Of a DNA stretch of 64,000 nucleotides, positions 38,488 to 47,334 are shown in pieces; within the stretch, counting starts at the first letter, position 1; every line of letters starts with the position of its first letter. Origin of the DNA: DATFMP01 sp035266845 (GTDB lineage Bacteria; SAR324; JACQKK01); the NCBI GenBank assembly GCA_035266845.1, contig DATFMP010000075.1:17938-81937 (forward strand), in the 5' to 3' direction. The notes below the pieces were generated by a model. That model saw only the letters and a list, made by a program, of their open reading frames with translations, made no database searches and was not told where the DNA came from. The position numbers and the translations under genes are program-made.

Positions 38488-39933
38488 CTACGAGTTCTGG
38501 ATCAGGCCGAGCACGTTCTTGCTGATCTGGTTGGCGTGGCCGAGCATCGCCATACCGGATTGCATGATCACCTGGTTGCGGGTGAACTGGCTGACCTCTT
38601 CGGCCATGTCCGCATCGCGGATGACCGATTCGGCACTGGTCAGTTCCTCGCGGGACACGTTCAAGCTGCGGATGTTGGCTTCCATCGCGTTCTTCTGGAT
38701 GGCACCCAACGAGCCCCGCACGACGGTGATGTCGTCGATGGCCTTGTCCACCAGCCGCATCGTGTCCTCGGCGCCTTGCGGCGTCCGCACATCCACCTCG
38801 GACAGGTTCTTGAAGTTGCTCGCGTTCGGCACGTTGAGCGCGACCGTCCGGGTGTTGACGCTGTTCAGCGCCACCTTCACCTTCTGACCGGCGTTGGGGC
38901 CGATCTGGAACACCAGCGAGCCCTGGTTCACCTTCACCGAGCCCACCGGCTTGGTGGCGTCCTGAGGCGTCTGGCCCGTGTAGAGCACCTGCAGCCCATC
39001 GGCGGCGGTGCCCGGAGCAGCCGTCAGGATGCGCCCTTTGCCCGTGGCCAGCTGGCCGTTGATGCTGCCCGCCACGTCGTTGCCGTTGTGCACCACCACC
39101 GGCGCATTGGCTTTTTCCGAGACGACGTTCGCCATATCGGACACGACCGTGAACTCCTCGTCCTTGCCGTACTTGCGGTGCGTGAACACCAGGCGGTTGT
39201 CGTCCGTCTTGGACACGTCCAGATCCAGCCCGTCCAGATCCAGCGCGTTCTGCAGGCGGCGCTGCACCACGTTGATGTCCTCACCCTTCTTCGTGGCAAG
39301 GCTCGTCACCCGGCCGTGCTCCTCGAAGCTCAGCTGCACGCCTTTGTCGATCAGTTCCTTGGTGATCGGCATGGTGGTGAAGCTGGCCCGCGTGGCCGCC
39401 TGGCGAACGCGGATGTCGTATCCCGTCGCCGGCGAAGGCCGCGTTTCCGGCGTGGCCTTGACGAACACCAGGCCCGCCCCGGCCGCCAGACCGTTCACGC
39501 CGTTGCTGCCGTCCAGGAGCTTCTTCTTCCCGAACTGCGCGAACTGCGCGATGCGGTCGATGGATTCGAGGGAGTTTTTGACCTCGAACTGGTCGGCTGC
39601 CAGCATGTTCGGGTCGTTGGCGCCCTCGTTGGCCGCGTGGATGGCACGCTGGCGGATCCCCACCAGCAGCCGGTTCACCTCGTCAAGCGAAGCCTCCGTG
39701 GTTTGCACCATGGAGACACCCGTGTGCGCGTTGTCGATCGCCTGCACGATGGAGGCGATCTGCGCCCGCATCTGCTCGGAAATCATCAACTGGGCGGGGG
39801 CATCCGCCGCGCGGACGATCTTTTCACCCGAAGACAAGTGCTCCATGCTCGTTTTCAACCGATGGTCGACGTCGAGCAGGCGGCGGTGGGTGTTGATCGC
39901 CTGGGTGTTGTGGTTAATGACCAGAGCTCCCAT
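38488..39933 (-). CDS. fliC: Flagellin (paralog 5)
   Basis: The 481-residue flagellin begins MGALVINHNTQAINTHRRLLDVDHRLKTSMEHLSSGEKI, with VINHN in place of LRINHN, and ends SGMAMLGHANQISKNVLGLIQNS. The central module is present but more divergent: TRPSPATGYDIRV, THRKYGKDEEF, DVAGSINGQLATGKGRILTA and DGLQVLYTG. AAGGAGG lies five bases before the ATG. It is the flagellin nearest the two fliS genes but is separated from them by a 1.07-kb island. Confidence 0.94.
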   Translation of the reverse strand: MGALVINHNTQAINTHRRLLDVDHRLKTSMEHLSSGEKIVRAADAPAQLMISEQMRAQIASIVQAIDNAHTGVSMVQTTEASLDEVNRLLVGIRQRAIHAANEGANDPNMLAADQFEVKNSLESIDRIAQFAQFGKKKLLDGSNGVNGLAAGAGLVFVKATPETRPSPATGYDIRVRQAATRASFTTMPITKELIDKGVQLSFEEHGRVTSLATKKGEDINVVQRRLQNALDLDGLDLDVSKTDDNRLVFTHRKYGKDEEFTVVSDMANVVSEKANAPVVVHNGNDVAGSINGQLATGKGRILTAAPGTAADGLQVLYTGQTPQDATKPVGSVKVNQGSLVFQIGPNAGQKVKVALNSVNTRTVALNVPNASNFKNLSEVDVRTPQGAEDTMRLVDKAIDDITVVRGSLGAIQKNAMEANIRSLNVSREELTSAESVIRDADMAEEVSQFTRNQVIMQSGMAMLGHANQISKNVLGLIQNS

Positions 39934-40999
39934 TTCTACCTCCTTGTATGGAAACCCACGCGAGAGTCCTTTCCCGCGCGTGTTGCTCCTCCCTGGCCGG
40001 CCCGGATATGGTGCCGTACAGGAGTTAGAATACGCCGTTATGAAGAAACGTATGTTTCTTCATCCAATAACGCACGACACCCTTCCCCGCGGAGGGATCC
40101 CGAACACGGGGTCCCCACGGGGTGCAATCGCACGCGCTACCGACACCGTTGCCGCGCCCCCCGCCTGCCACTGCGCAGGTCGGAGGGTTTGCAGCCGCCC
40201 CTGGGGGTGGCCGCGGTCTGCGGGCGCCACGCCGGATGGATCGCTCCAGCGGCGGCGACGCCGTCAATCCGTCAGTGCGCCGGCGTCACAGCCGGCCGGC
40301 GCTCCATGCCGGCCGCGCGAGCGGCCTGGCATGGCTGCTGCATCTCCCGGAGCAGGGCTTGGTGCGCGCGGCGCCCGCCATGCCGCTCAAGGCGGCAGGC
40401 AATTGGCGCCGGCACTCCCGGGGGCACGTGCCTCCAGGCAGCGCCCAGCTCCCGAACCACGGTCATGACAGAGGCGACCATGCGCCACAGCCGTCACATC
40501 CGCAGTGCCATCCCGGCAGGCTGCCGGAGGCCCTGCGCTGCCCACCGGGCGCAATCCACCCGGCAGGGCCCGCACGGCACACGCGCAGCCCGCATGACGT
40601 CCATCGTAGCCTGGCGCACGGATCCGGCCGGAGACCCCTCTGCCCGCACTGTGGGCAGAATGCTCCGCCTGCACCGTGCCGCCACGATGCACGCCTTCCT
40701 GTATTCCGGGACTCCCCGCCGGCCACAGACCCAACGGGCCGCGGACGGTCGGGACGCTTCGCGCTAGTCGCGCGTCCCGGCTTCTTGCCGCGCCGTCCCG
40801 CCCTCAGGGGCAAGGCGGCTCAGCCAGCAGCCGAAAACCAGCCATTCCATCGTGGGCAGCGGGGCCGAGCCTGATCCGCACCGGCTCCGTACCCCGCGTT
40901 CCTAACGTCGGGCCTCCATGGCCCTTCCTCTGCCCTGCCCCAGTGCCGGTAGATCGCCACCGCATGGTGCCGTCGGCGATCGGCCCCTCCCGGGCAGCT
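39934..40999. other. Non-coding island 5 with an AT-rich perfect hairpin
   Basis: The island between fliS and flagellin paralog 5 has a short AT-rich patch at ~40020-40075, exceptional in this genome. In it a perfect 9-bp stem TGAAGAAAC/GTTTCTTCA with loop GTAT lies at 40041-40062. Then comes gaacacggggtccccacgg (40100), echoing motifs of islands 1-2. The remainder (40130-40999) shows no gene. Promoter elements for the flagellin may lie in the AT-rich patch, but I cannot define a sigma-28 or sigma-54 match. Confidence 0.65.
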
Positions 41000-41431
41000 T
41001 CAGGTGCGAACGTTCACCCGCCGGGACCCCGTGGCGGTATCGCCCGCCTGCTGCTGCGAGCGGCTGGGCCCGATCTGCGCCCAGCCTTCGCGCAGGGTGG
41101 TCATGAGCTTGATGCACTCCGCCACGATGGTCTTGTCCTTGGTGAGGTTGGCCTCCACCAGGCGGTTGAAGACGTACACGTACAACCGCTGCAGGTTGTA
41201 GCCCACCTCGCCGGCCTTCTCCGGCTTCAGGGTGGCCAGCAGCTCGGCCAGCACCTCGCGGGCGCGCACCAGATAGTTGTGCGCCGCCTCGATGTCGTTG
41301 GACTCGATCCGCGTGGTGGCCTTGCGCATGAAGTGAATGGAACCGTCGTACAGCATCATGATGAGCTGACGCTGGTCGGCCGTCTCCACCCGGGTGCGCT
41401 CATAGGCGCCATATGGACTTGCCTGCGGCAT
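41000..41431 (-). CDS. fliS: Flagellin export chaperone FliS (copy B)
   Basis: The 143-residue protein matches FliS: YGAYERTRVETADQRQLIMMLYDGSIHFMRKATTRIE, the LAELLATLKPEKAGEVGYNLQRLYVYVFNRLVEAN block, and a charged C-terminal tail. FliS holds unfolded flagellin through its C-terminal D0 until export. It lies 71 bp after the other fliS in the same direction, downstream of fliD. Having two fliS genes beside many flagellins suggests client specialisation (inference). The tail ends SRRVNVRT. Confidence 0.93.
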   Translation of the reverse strand: MPQASPYGAYERTRVETADQRQLIMMLYDGSIHFMRKATTRIESNDIEAAHNYLVRAREVLAELLATLKPEKAGEVGYNLQRLYVYVFNRLVEANLTKDKTIVAECIKLMTTLREGWAQIGPSRSQQQAGDTATGSRRVNVRT

Positions 41432-41502
41432 CTGGGTTCATCTCCCTGCGCATATGCCCCGGATCCCTTCCGGAGGCGGTGTTGGTACGAGGCGCGGCTC
41501 CG

Positions 41503-41949
41503 CTAGAAGCGGATGTTGATGTTCTTGGTGGCCCGCGCGGGTGCCGGCTCGGGCTGGCTCACCGCACCTTCGTCCGGATCGCCCTTCATGCCCTGCCAGC
41601 CCACCTTCAGCTCCTTCAACAGGCCAATCACCATCCCGACCCGTTCCACGTCGTTGTTCAGATTGGCCTCGATCAGCTCATTGAACATGTACGTGTACAG
41701 GCGCTGCAGATTGCGGGCGATCTCGCCCCCGGCATCGACGTTCAGCGATGCCAGCAGCTCGGCGATGATGCTCTTGCCGCGGAGCAGGTTGCGGTGCGCC
41801 TCATACGTGTCGCCCCTATTCATCTTGTCGGTCGCAAGCGTGAGGAACTTGATCGCACCGTCGTAGAGCATGACGATCAGCTTGCGCTGGTCGAGCGTGC
41901 TCACCGCGGCCTTCTTGTAGGCCTGTGAATATCTCCCGTAGCCGTTCAC
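41503..41949 (-). CDS. fliS: Flagellin export chaperone FliS (copy A), GTG start
   Basis: This 148-residue FliS reads YSQAYKKAAVSTLDQRKLIVMLYDGAIKFLTLATDKMNRGDTYEAHRNLLRGKSIIAELLASLN, then GGEIARNLQRLYTYMFNELIEANLNND. The start is GTG with GAGGAG upstream. The C-terminal tail (DPDEGAVSQPEPAPARATKNINIRF) is disordered. It lies 77 bp after fliD and upstream of the second fliS. The two copies share the core but differ strongly in surface helices. Confidence 0.93.
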   Translation of the reverse strand: MNGYGRYSQAYKKAAVSTLDQRKLIVMLYDGAIKFLTLATDKMNRGDTYEAHRNLLRGKSIIAELLASLNVDAGGEIARNLQRLYTYMFNELIEANLNNDVERVGMVIGLLKELKVGWQGMKGDPDEGAVSQPEPAPARATKNINIRF

Positions 41950-42026
41950 CGTTCGCGCTCCTCTGGTCGCTGCGCCGCTAGGCGCTCATCCGTTCAAACC
42001 CGCGCCGTCGCCGGCGGGAATTGCCA

Positions 42027-45000
42027 TTACTTGCCCGGCAGCCCCGGCAACGCACCGCCGCCACCCATGTTGGCAAACTGGCTGGCCATGTAGGCCTGCT
42101 GCTCCTTCAGGCTGGACATCTGCGACTCCAGCCGGTTGAAGCGGTCCTGCAGGCGGCTGCGCTTGGCGTTGATGCGGTCCTGCATGCGCTTGAGCTGTGC
42201 GTCCAGATCGCCCACCTGATCCCGCAGGCTCTTGGTGATGCGATGCATGTCGCCCGTGAGCGGATTCACGATCCGGTTCAGGTACGTGCTGGCGCGGGCG
42301 GCGATGCCCCGCGTCACCTTGATCGCCGCCTCGGGTCCGCTCGGGTTGAGCTGGCTCTCGTTCAGCTTCACGAAGAGCCGCAGCCCGGCGGCCGGTCCGC
42401 TCTTGGCCGGTGCGCTCAGCAACTGGCCCGTGCCCTGGGCGGCCTTGCCGTCGATCGAGCCCTTCACGTCCGTGCCCACCTCGGTGCTGCCCGTCATCAG
42501 CCCCGGGCCCATCTGGCCGGATTCGCCCGCCGGCACGAAGTTGACGGAACTGGTCTTGCCGAAGCGGCCCGAGAGAATCTTCAGCCGGTGGCCCTCCTCC
42601 ACCACCCGCACGCGCGCCTGGCCCACCACCTTGTCGTTGGTGATGGCGTCCTGCAGCATGCGGGCATACTCGCCGAGGGAGTACCGGCCCGGTTGCAGCT
42701 TCAGCTCTTCGGACTGCCGCCCGTTCACGTTGACCATGAAGTGGCTGTTGGCCGGCGTCAGCACGATCGGCTCCTGCAGCGGCGGGGTCTCGTAGGAGCC
42801 CTGGGTCGCTGGAGATTCGATATTCACCGGATAGCCGTCCGTGCTGACGTGCGTCTCGTCCGTCATGCCCACAAAGGCCACGTTCGAGTTGGTCGTGGTG
42901 CCCTTGTTGCGGAAGAGATCCGCCACCACCCCGAAGTCCTTCTGGATTTGCTCCTGCAGCTTGCTCTCGTCCAGCTTCAGCATGCCCTTTTCGTCAAAGG
43001 CGATGCCGAGCGACATCAGCATGTTGTGGCTCTTGGGCAGCCCGGCCACCGGGTCGATCAGCAGGCTGTTGAGCGTGTTCTGGATGTTGGCCAGGTCCGA
43101 GTTCCCCAGCAGGGGCCCGGAGACGTCCGTGTCCTTGTCGTACTTGGTCAGGGCCGCAATGACGGTGGACAGCTCGTTGAACTGATCCACGAAGCTCTTC
43201 ACGGTCTTGAAAGCGGCCTCGGTATCGCCCCGCACGGTGATGGTGACGGGCTTGTCGCTCGTCGTGACGAGGTTCAGGTGCACGCCCTCGATCACGTTGT
43301 CCAACTCGTTGGTGGGGCTCGTGACCTCCAGCCCGCCGCCCAGCTCCGTGGCGCCGAAGTGGATCAGCGCATCCTGCGGCGGCTGGATGGTGGACGTGCG
43401 CGTGCGCACCGTGAACGAGTCGTCCTTGAACAGCCGCCCCGTTCCGAACGCCACCGTGAGCCCATCGGTGAAGGGCAGCGGCTGGCCCGGCTTGTAGTTC
43501 TCGCCCACCGTCAGCTCGCCCTTGTGGCCCTTGGCATCGTCCCACTCGATCTTCAGATCCTTCGTGGTGCCGATGGCCCCGTCGCGCTTGACCGTGAACG
43601 TGTAGACCTTGCCCTCATCGCCGGTGTACTGGCCACCGATGGCCACCCGCGCCGTGCTGACGCGCGGCCCGGCCTCGCCCGGCGGCAGCTCGGGCATGAA
43701 GCCCTGTGGCCCTTTCTTCTCGGCCCCGGGCGTCGTCCAGTTGGTCACGTCCGTGATGGTCGACGGAATGACGCGGTCCTTGTCCGGCAGCCACCAGCGC
43801 CCGGAGGACTCTTCGGGCGTGACGTGGAAGGTGGCCGTCTGGCCCATGTTCAGCACGCCGGGCTTGAGGGTCATGGTGACGCCCTCGGTCAGCCCCAGTG
43901 GGCTGCCGGGCTCGTAGCCCTGGCCCACGTCCAGGATGCCGTGCTGACCCTCCTCGTTCTTCCATTCCACCTTCAGGTCGCGCGAGGTGCCGATCTGCCC
44001 GCTGCCCACCACCGTCAGCGTGAAGTCCTGATCCTCCGATCCGGTGTACGTGCCGTCGATGACCGGCGCCCCGTGGGCCTCGGACTGCTGGCGCTGCCAA
44101 GCCGTGGGCGTGCTGACGGCCGCCTTGCGGTCGGCGGGGGGCACCCACCACACCAGGTTGGAGCGCTCGGCGCGGGCGTTGAACGAGAAGCTGTCGTTCA
44201 CGATGACATCGCCCTCGCTGAAGATCAGCGCGAGTCCGTCCACGAACTCGATGGGCTTGCCCGGCGCGTAGTGCAGCGCATCCAGATTGATGGTGCCGCT
44301 GCGGCCGTGCTCGTCCTGCCAGCGCAGTTGCAGTTGCTTGTCGCCGCCCACGGTGCCGCTCTGCACGGCCGTGAAGGTGAACTTGTTGTCGTGATCGCCG
44401 TTGTATTCGCCGATCACCTGCGCAATCGCCGTGGAAGCACCGGCCGGACGGGCCCCAGGTGCCTTTTCCGCCTTCTTGGCCTCGCCCACGCCCTTCCAGG
44501 GGGAGGGGGCCTCCACCTGGTTCTGGAAGTTGGGCGTGGTGCCGCCCTTGAGCTGCACCTTCAGATCGATGCGGCCCTCGGAACCGGTCTTCTGGCTGGT
44601 CAGCACCAGCTGATAAGGCGCCTTGCGGTTGCCGGTCTTGATGATGGTCGCGTTGACTTCCTTGGTGGCCGTGTTGATCGCGTCCTTCAGGCCCGTGAGC
44701 GTGTTGTTGCTCTCGTCGATCACCACCGTGATGGGGTTGCCCTTACCCACGGTGATGATGAACTTGCCCGTGCCGATCTGCGTTTCCTGCTTCTCGTAGC
44801 CCTGGGAGGCAATCTGGTGATTGAGCGCCAGGCGATCCACCACCAGGGTGTTCTTGCCCGGCTTGGCGCCCAACGTGGCCGTGGCCGTCACCACCTTGTC
44901 GTTGCTGGATTCGACGATCTTGCCGTCCCAGACGCTCGCGCTCTTGAGCTTCTGCACCGTGTCGTGGATCTGCTTCAGGCTCTGGTTGACCAGATTGAAG

Positions 45001-45278
45001 GCCTGCAGTTCTTTCTCGGTGGTGGCTTTCTGCTCCTGGATCGGTTTCAGCCGGCGGCTCTCCACCCGCATGATCTTTTCCAGGATGCGCTCCGTGTTCA
45101 GCCCGGATCCCAGCCCCGGCAGGCGCTGCGCCTCGGCCGCGGTCTCTTGCGGCTTGTCGCTGCCAGGCTTGCGGCCCTGCACCTGCAGTGCCTGAAGCTC
45201 CTCCTTCAGACCCTGCTGCTGCAGCTGCTGCTGCTGCGCCTGTCGGCTGGCTCGCAAGTTGTTGTTGATCTCGGTCAT
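42027..45278 (-). CDS. fliD: Very large flagellar filament cap protein FliD with three tandem repeat domains
   Basis: The 1083-residue protein is about twice the usual FliD length. Residues 53-160 are the FliD N-domain (LPGLGSGLNTERILEKIM). Residues 288-368, 407-488 and 547-626 are three tandem repeats of a Y(N/T)G..D..FT/L.V..SG.IG..K.L...W.D..G..G motif, joined by Trp-rich linkers. FliD core resumes at ~640 (VIEGVHLNLVT, TVKSFVDQFNEL). Residues ~812-970 resemble the flagellins' central module (DGYPVNI, DVKGSIDGKAAQGTGQLLSA). The end is a long coiled coil (LDAQLKRMQDRINAKRSRLQDRFNRLESQMSSLKEQQAYM). It caps the filament tip and helps flagellin fold into place. Confidence 0.95.
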   Translation of the reverse strand: MTEINNNLRASRQAQQQQLQQQGLKEELQALQVQGRKPGSDKPQETAAEAQRLPGLGSGLNTERILEKIMRVESRRLKPIQEQKATTEKELQAFNLVNQSLKQIHDTVQKLKSASVWDGKIVESSNDKVVTATATLGAKPGKNTLVVDRLALNHQIASQGYEKQETQIGTGKFIITVGKGNPITVVIDESNNTLTGLKDAINTATKEVNATIIKTGNRKAPYQLVLTSQKTGSEGRIDLKVQLKGGTTPNFQNQVEAPSPWKGVGEAKKAEKAPGARPAGASTAIAQVIGEYNGDHDNKFTFTAVQSGTVGGDKQLQLRWQDEHGRSGTINLDALHYAPGKPIEFVDGLALIFSEGDVIVNDSFSFNARAERSNLVWWVPPADRKAAVSTPTAWQRQQSEAHGAPVIDGTYTGSEDQDFTLTVVGSGQIGTSRDLKVEWKNEEGQHGILDVGQGYEPGSPLGLTEGVTMTLKPGVLNMGQTATFHVTPEESSGRWWLPDKDRVIPSTITDVTNWTTPGAEKKGPQGFMPELPPGEAGPRVSTARVAIGGQYTGDEGKVYTFTVKRDGAIGTTKDLKIEWDDAKGHKGELTVGENYKPGQPLPFTDGLTVAFGTGRLFKDDSFTVRTRTSTIQPPQDALIHFGATELGGGLEVTSPTNELDNVIEGVHLNLVTTSDKPVTITVRGDTEAAFKTVKSFVDQFNELSTVIAALTKYDKDTDVSGPLLGNSDLANIQNTLNSLLIDPVAGLPKSHNMLMSLGIAFDEKGMLKLDESKLQEQIQKDFGVVADLFRNKGTTTNSNVAFVGMTDETHVSTDGYPVNIESPATQGSYETPPLQEPIVLTPANSHFMVNVNGRQSEELKLQPGRYSLGEYARMLQDAITNDKVVGQARVRVVEEGHRLKILSGRFGKTSSVNFVPAGESGQMGPGLMTGSTEVGTDVKGSIDGKAAQGTGQLLSAPAKSGPAAGLRLFVKLNESQLNPSGPEAAIKVTRGIAARASTYLNRIVNPLTGDMHRITKSLRDQVGDLDAQLKRMQDRINAKRSRLQDRFNRLESQMSSLKEQQAYMASQFANMGGGGALPGLPGK

Positions 45279-45431
45279 GGCCTGGCATCCATGGAACTGG
45301 GCAACGAGTGCAGATGAGGGCTCGGCAGCATTTGCCTAGCGGTTTTCACTGCCCTGAAATGACTCCGCATTTATCGGAGCCCAACCAGGGCGCAGCCCCG
45401 TTCCATTAGCGTTCAAGAAGCATTCCAACTC

Positions 45432-45451
45432 CGGGAGGCCGCTGCCTCCCG
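45432..45451 (-). terminator. 8-bp hairpin downstream of the 577-residue flagellin
   Basis: CGGGAGGC and GCCTCCCG pair around loop CGCT, about 34 bp after the flagellin stop on the minus strand and ~150 bp before the fliD start. It has no U-run. It could attenuate read-through from the flagellin into fliD. Confidence 0.55.
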
Positions 45452-45484
45452 CTCAAGCCGCGAAAATGGCTGCTCCACCCGGCA

Positions 45485-47218
45485 TTACTGGCCGTTGTTG
45501 GTGAGCAGTTGCAGCACCGTCTTCGGCGTCTGGTTGGCCTGGGCCAGCATGGCCATGCCGGACGCCAGCATGATCTGATTGCGTGTGAACTTGCTCACCT
45601 CCGCGGCCATGTCCGCATCGCGCAGGCTGGACTCGGCGGAGGTCAGGTTCTCCTCGGCCACGCGCAGGGAGTTCGTGTTGCTCTGCAGGGTGTTCTTCTG
45701 GAACGCCCCCAGATCGGCCCGCAACGAGGAGATCTGCGTGATCGCCTTGTCGATGAGCAGCATGGAATCCTGCGCACCCTGCGAGGTGGTCACGTTGATG
45801 TCCTTCAGGCTCTGGAAGCCGCTCGCATTGTCCAGGCCCCGGGCCAGCCGGTTCGTCTTGGCGTCGATCAGCGAGATCTTGACCTGCTGCCCGCGCGTGG
45901 GGCCCACCTGGAACGACAGCGAGTTCTGCGAGATGTGCACGAACCCGTCGGGGTTGCGCACGACGTCCGCCGGCGCTTCCCAGGTGAACACGACGTGCTC
46001 GCCATCCTCCTTCTTGGAGATCAGGCGCGCGCCGGGCACCGGCGGATTGTCCGCCGAGACCTTCTTGATCGCCGGGTTGGGCACGACCTCCGGCCCATTG
46101 GCGATGAACTTGGGCAGGCGCTGCTTGATGTCGCGCACCGAATCGAAGCGCACCACCAGGCCTTCCACGTCCGTGGATTCCGCGCCGTGCAGGAACTCGC
46201 CCATGCCCACGCCGATCTTGCCGTCGATGGTGCCCTCCACGTCGCGGCCCGGAATGGCCTCCTCGAAGCGGTTGGGCTCCACGGCCAGCACCCCCGGCAC
46301 CGTGCCGCCCACGAAGAACGTGGGCTTGCTGCCGAACTCCCGGTGCCGCACCTCCAGCACCTCGCCCTTCACGCCCGGCACGTGGGTGAGGAACACGTCC
46401 ACGTTCAGGCCGTTGGCGTTGGCCTTGCGCTGCAGGTTCTCGGCAATGGTGTGGCGGATGTTGCGCTCCACCAGGTCGCGGTTGAACTTCTCCGGGTTGC
46501 GGTCCATCTCCGCCAGAATCTTGCGGATGACGTCGCCGTCCTCCCGGCTGTCCAGGTCGAAGGCGATGTTCTTGCCACCCTCGGAGATCATGAGCTTGAA
46601 GCCCTTGACCAGCCGGCTCATGTCGGTCGGCCGCAGGTCTTCCAGCGTGATGGCGCGCGTGCCCACCTTTTCCGCACGCGTGGCAGGCCGGGTGATGTCC
46701 ACCGGATAGCCATCCGCCGGCGAGCTCTTCGTCAGCGGCGAGGCGCTCACGAAGTGCAGGCCATCGCCCACGGACACGCCGTTCGCGCCGTTGCTGCCGT
46801 CCAGCAGCGTGCGCGTGCCGAACTGGCTGGTGCGCGCGATGCGGTCCACGGTCTGCAGCGCGTTCTCGATCTCGAACTGGTCCGCGGCCAGCATCTTTTC
46901 GTCGTTGGCCCCTTCGTTGGCCGCGTGAATGGCCAACTGGCGCATGGAGACCAGCAGCCGCGCCACCTCGTTGAGGGACGCTTCCGCCGTCTGCACCATG
47001 GAAATGGACGCTTCAGAGTTCTGGATCGCCTGGCCGATGGAGGCAATCTGTCCGCGCATCTGCTCGGAGATCACCAGACTGGCCGGGCCATCGGCGGCGC
47101 GATTGATCTTCTGCCCCGACGACAGGACTTCCAGGCTCTTGGAGAGCCCTTCGTCCGTCTTGTTCAGGTTGCGCAGGGCATTCAACGCCGCGATGTTGTG
47201 ATTGATCCGCAACGCCAT
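45485..47218 (-). CDS. fliC: Flagellin (paralog 6), long form under a sigma-28 promoter
   Basis: At 577 residues this is the longest flagellin of the array. D0/D1 at the N-terminus is MALRINHNIAALNALRNLNKTDEGLSKSLEVLSSGQKINRAADGPASLVISEQM; the end is AMLAQANQTPKTVLQLLTNNGQ. The centre is enlarged (~170-440) but still has TKSSPADGYPVDI, VRHREFGSKPTF, DVEGTIDGKIGVGMGEFLHG and VEGLVVRFDS. It is preceded by GGAAGGAG and by a sigma-28-type promoter at 47335-47361. It is immediately upstream of fliD and both fliS and is the best candidate for the main filament protein. Confidence 0.95.
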   Translation of the reverse strand: MALRINHNIAALNALRNLNKTDEGLSKSLEVLSSGQKINRAADGPASLVISEQMRGQIASIGQAIQNSEASISMVQTAEASLNEVARLLVSMRQLAIHAANEGANDEKMLAADQFEIENALQTVDRIARTSQFGTRTLLDGSNGANGVSVGDGLHFVSASPLTKSSPADGYPVDITRPATRAEKVGTRAITLEDLRPTDMSRLVKGFKLMISEGGKNIAFDLDSREDGDVIRKILAEMDRNPEKFNRDLVERNIRHTIAENLQRKANANGLNVDVFLTHVPGVKGEVLEVRHREFGSKPTFFVGGTVPGVLAVEPNRFEEAIPGRDVEGTIDGKIGVGMGEFLHGAESTDVEGLVVRFDSVRDIKQRLPKFIANGPEVVPNPAIKKVSADNPPVPGARLISKKEDGEHVVFTWEAPADVVRNPDGFVHISQNSLSFQVGPTRGQQVKISLIDAKTNRLARGLDNASGFQSLKDINVTTSQGAQDSMLLIDKAITQISSLRADLGAFQKNTLQSNTNSLRVAEENLTSAESSLRDADMAAEVSKFTRNQIMLASGMAMLAQANQTPKTVLQLLTNNGQ

Positions 47219-47334
47219 GGGTCTCTCCTTCCTTGTTCGACCGGTTGCCTTTTCGTCGGATCAACGCCGTAGCAAATCCGGGGGAGCGGCGGCGGGCCTC
47301 CCTGCCCGCTCGGGTCTGCTCCCCTACAATTGAC

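Noticed and set aside
45362..45375. TTATCGGA upstream of fliD as a sigma-28 -10 box
   Set aside because: The -10 resembles the consensus, but no -35 is present 11 bases away on the minus strand. It also lies within a short ctccg/cggag hairpin.
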